From: an uncultured Tolumonas sp.
GTDB taxonomy: Bacteria > Pseudomonadota > Gammaproteobacteria > Enterobacterales > Aeromonadaceae
Length of the DNA stretch: 64,000 nucleotides
Assembly (NCBI RefSeq): GCF_963556105.2
Contig: NZ_OY829944.1
Coordinates: 1,087,001 to 1,151,000 of the forward strand
Direction of reading: 5' to 3'
In this document: piece by piece, positions 57,640 to 64,000 of the stretch
Layout of the letters: every line of letters starts with the position of its first letter
Numbering within the stretch: position 1 is the stretch's first letter
Notes under the pieces: model-generated
What the model saw: only the letters and a program-made list of their open reading frames with translations
Database searches by the model: none
Told to the model about the DNA's origin: nothing
Made by a program: the position numbers and the translations under genes

Positions 57640-57646
57640 ATTTGCA

Positions 57647-58306
57647 TTACGCTGTTTGCCCTGCGCCATCGTCGTCACTGGCATAACCTGATAGTGGAAG
57701 ACATTCGCCATCCAACCAAGCTTTACCCTCTTTCATGACTAAACGTTGCTGACAAAACCAGTTGATCACTAATGGATAGATCTGATGTTCCTGCACATGC
57801 ACGCGTTGTGCTAACTCTTCGGCAGTATCATCCGCAAAGACAGGAACTTTGGCCTGCAGGATCACCGGGCCACCATCAAGTTCTTCCGTGACAAAATGCA
57901 CACTGGCGCCGTGTTCACTATCACCCGCATCAATTGCTTTTTGATGCGTATGCAAACCTTGGTATTTAGGTAGCAAAGACGGATGAATATTCAACATGCG
58001 TCCGGCATAGTGATTCACAAAAGCTGGCGTCAAGATCCGCATAAAACCGGCCATAATAATCAGATCGGGTTGGTGACGATCAATTTCAGTCATCAACGCT
58101 GCATCATATTGTGCCCGATCAGCATAATCCTGATTAGAAATGACAGCGGTATGGATATCAGCAGCACTTGCACGCTTCAATCCATAAGCATCTGCGCGGT
58201 TACTGATAACAGCAGCGACACGGCCATGAATTTTGCCTGACTTGCAGGCGTCAATGACTGCCTGCAAGTTGCTTCCTGTTCCAGAAATCAGAACAACCAG
58301 ATTCAT
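57647..58306 (-). CDS. purN: Phosphoribosylglycinamide formyltransferase
   Basis: 219 aa. The third step of purine synthesis, which formylates GAR with 10-formyl-THF. The N-terminus NLVVLISGTGSNLQAVIDAC is the phosphate loop, the catalytic region is NIHPSLLPKYQGLHTH, and HFVTEELDGGPVILQAKV carries the catalytic Asp. The start codon overlaps the purM stop by one base, giving translational coupling. Confidence 0.96.
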   Translation of the reverse strand: MNLVVLISGTGSNLQAVIDACKSGKIHGRVAAVISNRADAYGLKRASAADIHTAVISNQDYADRAQYDAALMTEIDRHQPDLIIMAGFMRILTPAFVNHYAGRMLNIHPSLLPKYQGLHTHQKAIDAGDSEHGASVHFVTEELDGGPVILQAKVPVFADDTAEELAQRVHVQEHQIYPLVINWFCQQRLVMKEGKAWLDGECLPLSGYASDDDGAGQTA

Positions 58307-59343
58307 TAGTTAATTTCTACCTGTTTTTCACCGGCAGAGGCTTGTTCGATATGACCGATCAACCAAGCGTTTTCACCTTCGGCTTTCAGCAATGCCAGTG
58401 CAGCATCAACTTGATCTTGTGGCAACGCGATGATCATGCCAACGCCACAGTTGAAGGTGCGGTACATTTCGTAAGTTTCAACGTTGCCGCTTTTTTGCAG
58501 CCAGTTGAACACTTCTGGCCATTGCCAGCTGCTGCCGTCGATCACTGCTTTGGTGTTTTCTGGCAATACGCGCGGGATGTTTTCCCAGAAACCACCACCG
58601 GTGATGTGCGACAGTGCGTGAATTTCACACTCTTTCAGCAGCTTCAGCACTGGTTTAACATAGATGCGGGTCGGAGCCAGCAGTGCGTTGGCCAGTGTTG
58701 AGTCGCCCAGTGGTTGTTGTACGTCAGCTTTGCTTACTTCCAGAATCTTACGGATCAAAGAGAAACCGTTAGAGTGTGGGCCGGAAGAGGCCAGCGCAAT
58801 CAGTGCATCGCCAGCGGCAACTTTTGAGCCATCGATGATTTCTGATGCTTCAACCACGCCAACGCAGAAACCTGCCATGTCGTAGTCTTCACCTTCATAC
58901 ATACCAGGCATTTCAGCTGTTTCACCACCGACTAATGCACAGTTGGATTGTTCACAACCTGCACCAATACCGGTTACCACTGCAGCTGCGGTATCAACAT
59001 CTAATTTACCGGTTGCATAGTAATCCAGGAAGAACAGTGGTTCTGCACCTTGAACGATCAGGTCGTTCACACACATTGCAACCAGATCGATACCAACGGT
59101 ATCGTGTTTTTTCAGATCGATCGCCAGACGCAATTTGGTGCCGACGCCATCAGTACCAGAAACCAGGATAGGTTCGCGATAGCCAGCCGGAATTCGGCAC
59201 AGAGCACCAAAACCACCTAATCCGCCCATTACTTCAGGACGGCGGGTGCGTTTGGCAACGCCTTTGATACGCTCAACCAGGGCATTACCTGCATCGATAT
59301 CAACGCCAGCGTCCTTGTAGCTCAGTGAAGTCTTGTCAGTCAC
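58306..59343 (-). CDS. purM: Phosphoribosylformylglycinamidine cyclo-ligase
   Basis: 345 aa, identical in length to E. coli PurM. It closes the imidazole ring (FGAM to AIR) with [23 protein letters not shown] at the N-terminus, [27 protein letters not shown]-like ([20 protein letters not shown]) and [13 protein letters not shown] are conserved. Divergent from upp, as in E. coli. No clear PurR box is visible in the intergenic region. Confidence 0.97.
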   Translation of the reverse strand: MTDKTSLSYKDAGVDIDAGNALVERIKGVAKRTRRPEVMGGLGGFGALCRIPAGYREPILVSGTDGVGTKLRLAIDLKKHDTVGIDLVAMCVNDLIVQGAEPLFFLDYYATGKLDVDTAAAVVTGIGAGCEQSNCALVGGETAEMPGMYEGEDYDMAGFCVGVVEASEIIDGSKVAAGDALIALASSGPHSNGFSLIRKILEVSKADVQQPLGDSTLANALLAPTRIYVKPVLKLLKECEIHALSHITGGGFWENIPRVLPENTKAVIDGSSWQWPEVFNWLQKSGNVETYEMYRTFNCGVGMIIALPQDQVDAALALLKAEGENAWLIGHIEQASAGEKQVEIN

Positions 59344-59511
59344 GATAGATCCTTGTCGTAATCGCTGTTAAGGGGGAGATTAAACAGGCCCTATTCTACC
59401 AGTCAGGAACGAAGAGAAAAAGAAAACCTGTGGTTTGTAGCAGAAAACATTCATTTTCGTCTTACCTGAATGATAAGATCTTCCCCGGATAATCAAATTA
59501 CGGAGTTCATA

Positions 59512-60138
59512 ATGAAAGTTGTCGAGGTTAAACACCCGCTGGTTAAACACAAACTGGGTTTGATGCGTGAAGCTGATATTAGTACAAAACGTTTCCGCGA
59601 ACTGGCCAAAGAAGTGGGCAGCCTGCTGACATATGAAGCTACCGCTGATTTTGAAACTGAAAAAGTAACCATTGATGGTTGGAATGGTCCGGTAGAAGTG
59701 GATCAGATCAAAGGGAAAAAGGTCACGGTAGTGCCTATTCTGCGTGCTGGTTTGGGCATGATGGATGGTGTTCTGGAACATATGCCAAGTGCACGTGTGA
59801 GTGTGGTCGGTATTTATCGTGACGAAGAAACACTGAAACCTGTTCCTTATTTCCAGAAAATTGTCAGCAATATTGATGAACGTTTAGCGTTGATCGTTGA
59901 CCCGATGCTGGCAACCGGTGGTTCTATGATTGCAACCATCGATTTGTTAAAACAGAAAGGTTGTAAACAGATCAAAGTCATTATTCTGGTGGCGGCACCG
60001 GAAGGGCTGGCGGCATTACAAGCTGCGCACGATGATGTGGAAGTTTATTGTGCTTCTATCGACCAGGGCTTGAATGAAAAAGGTTATATCATTCCTGGCT
60101 TGGGTGACGCAGGCGATAAAATTTTCGGAACTAAATAA
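59512..60138 (+). CDS. upp: Uracil phosphoribosyltransferase
   Basis: 208 aa, identical in length to E. coli Upp. Salvages uracil to UMP using [24 protein letters not shown] is the family N-terminus, and the PRPP loop is [17 protein letters not shown]; the uracil-binding end has [20 protein letters not shown] 59512 has CGGAG at good spacing; the open frame runs 14 codons further without support. Confidence 0.97.
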   Translation: MKVVEVKHPLVKHKLGLMREADISTKRFRELAKEVGSLLTYEATADFETEKVTIDGWNGPVEVDQIKGKKVTVVPILRAGLGMMDGVLEHMPSARVSVVGIYRDEETLKPVPYFQKIVSNIDERLALIVDPMLATGGSMIATIDLLKQKGCKQIKVIILVAAPEGLAALQAAHDDVEVYCASIDQGLNEKGYIIPGLGDAGDKIFGTK

Positions 60139-60143
60139 CCATT

Positions 60144-60752
60144 TTGAAGAACCGTTGCTGGTGTCTATTACTGCGATGCTGTTTTCTGCTAAGTCTGGGA
60201 TGGAGCCTTCCATCTCAGGCTATGCCAGAACGTATTCTTTGCTGGTTGGTTGATAACACAGCCAAAGAACAAATAGTGCCGGATGATAAATCGACGCGTT
60301 GGCCGCAACTGTTCAATTATCAAGGTTCTGTGAGTTACCGCTTTATTTTTCCCATTATGGATCTAGATGATGCGACTCAGATCCAGCCAGCAACAATAGA
60401 AAATGCCTTTATGTCACCATTGTTGCTGGTCAGTCGGCGCTATGATGCAGATAAATTGCTGTTAGGGCAGTTACACCAGCAAGATGGCGAATGGACATTA
60501 GATTGGCAGCTGCACGATGCCCGAAATGATGGTGCGGTGATTATCCGCGGGCAAGCTCGTGGAATGCAAAATCAACTCGCCAGTCAGGTGGTTGCTGCGT
60601 TAGAGGCTTATATACAGGAACGCAACTTGGTTACTGTAAAAAACGTCACTGTAAAAAATACTATACCGTCTCGTCAGATTGATGCTGTGTTTGAATTAGC
60701 CCGACTAGAAACGGTTGCGCCAGTGCAATCTTCTTATTTTCAGTTTTATTAA
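60144..60752 (+). CDS. Half-length DUF2066 domain protein
   Basis: 202 aa. The body (about residues 28-140) matches the second half of DUF2066 proteins: ILCWLVDNTAKEQIVPDD, then IMDLDDATQ and LLVSRRYDADKLLLGQLHQQ. The first half, normally another 100 or more residues, is missing; a signal peptide (about 1-26, ending SQA) is joined directly. TTG start with only a weak ribosome binding site. DUF2066 genes commonly lie just before hda, as here. Function unknown; it is probably periplasmic. Confidence 0.72.
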   Translation: MKNRCWCLLLRCCFLLSLGWSLPSQAMPERILCWLVDNTAKEQIVPDDKSTRWPQLFNYQGSVSYRFIFPIMDLDDATQIQPATIENAFMSPLLLVSRRYDADKLLLGQLHQQDGEWTLDWQLHDARNDGAVIIRGQARGMQNQLASQVVAALEAYIQERNLVTVKNVTVKNTIPSRQIDAVFELARLETVAPVQSSYFQFY

Positions 60753-60761
60753 CAGGCGGTG

Positions 60762-61466
60762 ATGATGCTGCAATCAACCCAACTTTCACTGGCTGTTCAA
60801 CTACCTGATGATGAAACGTTTGCCAGTTTTTATCCTGGCAGCAATGCGCAACTGATCACGACCTTGAAAAATGCCGCCATTGGTGAAGGCGTACCATTGC
60901 TCTATTTTTGGGGTTGCCGTGGTTCAGGGCGTTCTCATCTATTACATGCCACCTGTGCTGAAATTAATGGCAATGGTGAATCCGCTGTTTATATTCCCCT
61001 CGATCGGCACGAACAATACTCCCCCGATATTCTGGAGGGCATGGAGCGTATGCCGCTGTTATGTCTCGATAATCTCGATGCTGTGGCGGGTGATCGGCTT
61101 TGGGAAGAGTCGCTGTTTAATTTATTTAACCGCTGGAAAGAAACCAGCCGTGGTTCATTGATCATGTCAGCGACAACTGCACCGCGAAAATTAGGTCTTT
61201 GTTTGCCTGATTTAGCGTCACGTCTGGATTGGGGTGTCTCATTTCAGTTACATGAGTTGGATGATGAAGGAAAATTGGGCGCATTACAGTTACGTGCGGC
61301 ATTACGCGGATTCAAATTGCCTGTGGATGTGGGCCGTTTTTTATTGAATCGTTTATCGCGCGACATGCGGACATTACTGCAAGCGCTGGATACGCTGGAC
61401 AATGCGTCATTACATGCCCAGCGTAAACTGACTATTCCTTTTATTAAGGAAGTGCTGGAACTCTAG
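60762..61466 (+). CDS. hda: DnaA regulatory inactivator Hda
   Basis: 234 aa. With the DNA-loaded beta clamp, Hda makes DnaA hydrolyse ATP and so prevents re-initiation. QLSLAVQLPDDETFASFYPG contains the clamp-binding QLSL near the N-terminus. The AAA+ fold has a Walker A-like GCRGSGRSHLL, LLCLDNLDAV and LPDLASRLDWG (arginine finger region). Several starts are possible (GTG 60759, ATG 60762, ATG 60765). Convergent with bepA, overlapping it by four bases. Confidence 0.95.
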   Translation: MMLQSTQLSLAVQLPDDETFASFYPGSNAQLITTLKNAAIGEGVPLLYFWGCRGSGRSHLLHATCAEINGNGESAVYIPLDRHEQYSPDILEGMERMPLLCLDNLDAVAGDRLWEESLFNLFNRWKETSRGSLIMSATTAPRKLGLCLPDLASRLDWGVSFQLHELDDEGKLGALQLRAALRGFKLPVDVGRFLLNRLSRDMRTLLQALDTLDNASLHAQRKLTIPFIKEVLEL

Positions 61467-62926
61467 CGCTTCAGGCTGTTATCCACTTTTTTCTGCTCTT
61501 CTAACTCGGCAATCCGTGCGTCAATCCGGGCCTGACTTAAGTTGTCGGCTGTGTTTGCGCGCGCCATGTGTAGTTGATCGGTCGCTTGGTCAATTTCACC
61601 GCGCAAGGCCAAATATTCCGCCTGCGCTTGATGAAAGCCAGCTTGATTGACTGTCTGTTCGTAACCTTCCGCCAGCAGTTGCCATGCTACAGATGATTCT
61701 GGATTGTTGCGGGTGTATTGATCTAACAACCGAATCGAGGCATCTGCTTTGTTCGCTTTCAGATAAACATTCGCCAGATTCATAATGATAACCGGATTAT
61801 CCGGCATGCTTTGATTCCGTTGTTCCAGTCGACTTATTGCTGCGTTGAATTGTTGTGCTGCAATTTCCTGATCGGTCAGCGAATCTTGAAAGAAAAGATT
61901 ATCGGGTTTGCGTTTACTCAGCTGATTCAGTACTTCACCCGCTTCGGGTATTTTGTTTAATTGCAGCAATGACAATGCTTTACCATACTGAGCAGCTAAC
62001 CAAGGTGCTGAATTTTCGCTGTTTTTTCCCACTTGTTGTTCGAAGAATGTCAGTAAACCATCTGCACTCTGGTTACTGTACATCGCTTGGATCCGCACTT
62101 TTGCCAGTAAAAAATCTAAGCTAGATTCAATATGGCGTGTACGGTAGCTGCTGGCCCGGTTTCGTGCTTCGGCAATACGATTTTCAGTGATAGGGTGGGT
62201 TAACAGCATCTCGGGTAATTTAGATGAATAACGGTTTTCGGCAGCCAGTTTCTGGAAAAACGTCATCATACCTGTTGGTTCAAAACCGGCATTGTAGAGT
62301 AATGCCATGCCGATCCGATCGGCTTCATATTCATTATCGCGGGTGAAATTGATAGAGTTTTGTACTGTTAACCCCATAGTCGTATTGATGGCGGCAACAC
62401 CAGCGGTTGGGTTTAGCATCGCCAGTGCAATAGATCCGACTAAACCAGCAATCGACAGCGGTGCGCTTTTAGCTTGGTCTTCCATATAGCGGGCAATGTG
62501 TCGTTGGGTGACATGGCTGATTTCATGCGCTAACACGCCAGCGAGTTCACTTTCTGTTTCTGCATGCAGAAATAAACCGCTATGTACTTTTACGCGACCA
62601 CCAAGAAATGCAGCAGCGTTAATACTGTCGTCTTTCACCAGAAAAAAAGTAAAAGGGAAGCGAACGTTATTGGCCTGGCTTACCAGTCGCATGCCCAGAT
62701 CATTAATGTATTCATTCAGCACAGGGTCATCGATGATAGGCAAACTTGCGCGGGCAAACCGCATAAACGCTTTGCCGTATAAGACTTCTTGTTCGACGGA
62801 TAAGGCTGAAACCCCGGCGGTACCGATATCCGGTAGTTGAGAATCAGCGTGTGATAGGGTGGAAAAAATAAGGCAACTAGCGATGCTGAAGCACAGCAGC
62901 AATTTTTTCAGGCAACGATAAAGCAC
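61463..62926 (-). CDS. bepA: Beta-barrel assembly-enhancing protease BepA
   Basis: 487 aa, the same length as E. coli BepA (YfgC). A periplasmic M48 metalloprotease with a C-terminal TPR domain that helps LptD maturation and degrades stalled outer-membrane proteins. Signal peptide at about 1-27. The zinc motif HEISH (His134, Glu135, His138) lies in LAHEISHVTQRH, and NEYEADRIGMALLYNAG carries the third ligand. Divergent from perM, as in E. coli. Confidence 0.96.
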   Translation of the reverse strand: MLYRCLKKLLLCFSIASCLIFSTLSHADSQLPDIGTAGVSALSVEQEVLYGKAFMRFARASLPIIDDPVLNEYINDLGMRLVSQANNVRFPFTFFLVKDDSINAAAFLGGRVKVHSGLFLHAETESELAGVLAHEISHVTQRHIARYMEDQAKSAPLSIAGLVGSIALAMLNPTAGVAAINTTMGLTVQNSINFTRDNEYEADRIGMALLYNAGFEPTGMMTFFQKLAAENRYSSKLPEMLLTHPITENRIAEARNRASSYRTRHIESSLDFLLAKVRIQAMYSNQSADGLLTFFEQQVGKNSENSAPWLAAQYGKALSLLQLNKIPEAGEVLNQLSKRKPDNLFFQDSLTDQEIAAQQFNAAISRLEQRNQSMPDNPVIIMNLANVYLKANKADASIRLLDQYTRNNPESSVAWQLLAEGYEQTVNQAGFHQAQAEYLALRGEIDQATDQLHMARANTADNLSQARIDARIAELEEQKKVDNSLKR

Positions 62927-63029
62927 GACGTACCCCTTTCTTTGATAATTATCTGTTTCGACATGCGAAAAATACCGCGCAAGCGATTACACTAGGCAAT
63001 TGTACGATGAATTCAACGGAATCGGCAGG

Positions 63030-64000
63030 ATGTTAAACGTATTATTAAATTGGTATCGTCGGCGCTTCTCGGATCCGAACGCGGTAACCCTATTTTGGTT
63101 GTTGGTTGGTGGTTTTGCGGTTATCTATTTTTATGGCGATATCTTAGCGCCCGTTCTGGCTGCTTTGGTCATCGCTTATTTGCTGGAATGGTTTGTTCAA
63201 CGTCTGATAAAAATAGGTCTTGGTCGAAGTAGTGCCACAACATTGGTGTTACTCGTCTTCATAGGACTTATGTTGTTAATCGGTTTTGGTATTTTACCGG
63301 CGGTGTTTCGCCAAGGCATGACGTTGGTAAAAACAGGACCGGTGATGTTGGCTAATGGTACGGAATACCTTAAAAAGCTGCCGCAGCACTATCCTGATTT
63401 TTTTGATGCCTCTTTGGTTGATAGCATCACGGCTGTTATTCAAGATCGTTTAGTCAACAATAGCGGAGTGCTGGTTTCATTTTCTTTTACATCGCTGATG
63501 AATATTGCCGTTGTGCTGGTATATATGGTCTTAGTGCCGCTCTTAATTTTCTTTATGTTGAAAGATAAAGAGCATTTGTTGCTGATGATGAAGCGCTTTT
63601 TACCAAATAACCGGGAATTAGCGAACCGGGTTTGGCTGGAAATGAATGATCAGATCACCAATTATATTCGCGGTAAGGTGATTCATATTTTGGCTGTGAG
63701 TGCCGCAAATTACGTGGTGTTTGCCTTTATGGGGATCAATTACGCACTCTTGCTGGGAATATCGGTTGGCTGTTCGGTCTTGATCCCTTATATCGGCGCT
63801 GTCGCTGTGACGATCCCGGTGACTGTGGTGGCTTTATTCCAATGGGGCTTGTCTTCTGATTTTGCTTATCTGATGTTAGCCTACGCGATTGTTCAAACGC
63901 TGGATGCCAACATTCTGACGCCATTGTTGTTTTCAGAAACGATGAATTTGCACCCGATCGCTATTATTTTAGCCGTATTGGTGTTTGGCGGGTTGTGGGG
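63030..64000 (+). CDS. perM: AI-2E family transporter PerM, 3' truncated by window edge
   Basis: 323 codons are visible, open at the right end; E. coli PerM is about 353 aa. A polytopic membrane protein: AVIYFYGDILAPVLAALVIAY and TTLVLLVFIGLMLLIGFGIL are the first helices, and the AI-2E family end region shows ISVGCSVLIPYIGAVAV and VQTLDANILTPLLFSETM. Function in E. coli is unproven (putative permease). ATG 63030 is preceded by GGCAGG without a good gap, so the start is reasonable but not certain. Divergent from bepA. Confidence 0.9.
   Translation, partial: MLNVLLNWYRRRFSDPNAVTLFWLLVGGFAVIYFYGDILAPVLAALVIAYLLEWFVQRLIKIGLGRSSATTLVLLVFIGLMLLIGFGILPAVFRQGMTLVKTGPVMLANGTEYLKKLPQHYPDFFDASLVDSITAVIQDRLVNNSGVLVSFSFTSLMNIAVVLVYMVLVPLLIFFMLKDKEHLLLMMKRFLPNNRELANRVWLEMNDQITNYIRGKVIHILAVSAANYVVFAFMGINYALLLGISVGCSVLIPYIGAVAVTIPVTVVALFQWGLSSDFAYLMLAYAIVQTLDANILTPLLFSETMNLHPIAIILAVLVFGGLW

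Noticed and set aside
59395-59465. Possible PurR operator between purM and upp (GAAAA...TTTTC elements)
   Set aside because: Arms are spaced four bases too far apart for the 16-bp PurR site.

Overview
The window looks like a chromosomal segment of a motile gammaproteobacterium. A polar-type flagellar system with RpoN- and FliA-type promoters sits beside housekeeping gene orders shared with Escherichia coli, plus small lineage genes (DUF3545, VC2046-like) typical of the Vibrio/Shewanella/Aeromonas group. My best guess is Aeromonadales, close to Tolumonas. This is inferred from gene content and order, not from a search. I see no insertion sequence, phage, CRISPR array, rRNA or replication origin.

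Positions 1-10484 hold the flagellar rod, hook and ring genes flgB(partial)-C-D-E and flgF-G-H-I-J-K-L, all on the plus strand. A terminator and a sigma54-type promoter split the run between flgE and flgF. Positions 10485-17962 hold the filament block: two tandem near-identical flagellin genes, then flaG, fliD, fliS, a FliT-like gene and a Maf-type flagellin glycosyltransferase. The first flagellin gene has two FliA-type promoters; the second has one, with a long structured leader. A methyltransferase and a FemAB/GNAT-like acyltransferase follow (18004-19664).

Converging on these, on the minus strand, is a compact eight-gene operon (27201 down to 19661): pseB, pseC, an aldo/keto reductase, an SpsF-type cytidylyltransferase in the pseF position, a class III aminotransferase, pseG, pseH and pseI. 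It would make CMP-pseudaminic acid or a derivative for the Maf enzyme to attach to flagellin. A close match to the sigma54 consensus upstream of pseB would tie sugar synthesis to flagellar assembly. The two extra enzymes, the methyltransferase and the acyltransferase make a modified nonulosonate plausible. This is the most interesting part of the window.

Positions 27494-36588 are the conserved rlmN-pilW-rodZ-ispG-hisS-yfgM-bamB-der-yfgJ block (tRNA and rRNA methylation, cell shape, isoprenoids, outer-membrane assembly, ribosome assembly). Next come grcA, with a perfect FNR box, ung, a hemerythrin-like gene, a DUF3545 gene and a basic amino acid ABC transporter (39360-42435). Positions 42507-50821 mix a transglutaminase-like exported protein, xthA, a response regulator with TPR repeats, two tRNA-Tyr genes, a VC2046-like gene, an M32 carboxypeptidase, a TraB/GumN protein and a DUF1904 protein.

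From 50860 to the end: an SDR, then mltD-gloB-yafS-rnhA-dnaQ-gmhA-yafJ in E. coli-like arrangement, purM-purN divergent from upp, a half-length DUF2066 protein, hda, bepA and the start of perM. Many operons end in strong hairpins, several shared by convergent genes. Start codons were often moved inward from the longest open frame, using ribosome binding sites, 4-base overlaps with upstream genes and family lengths.
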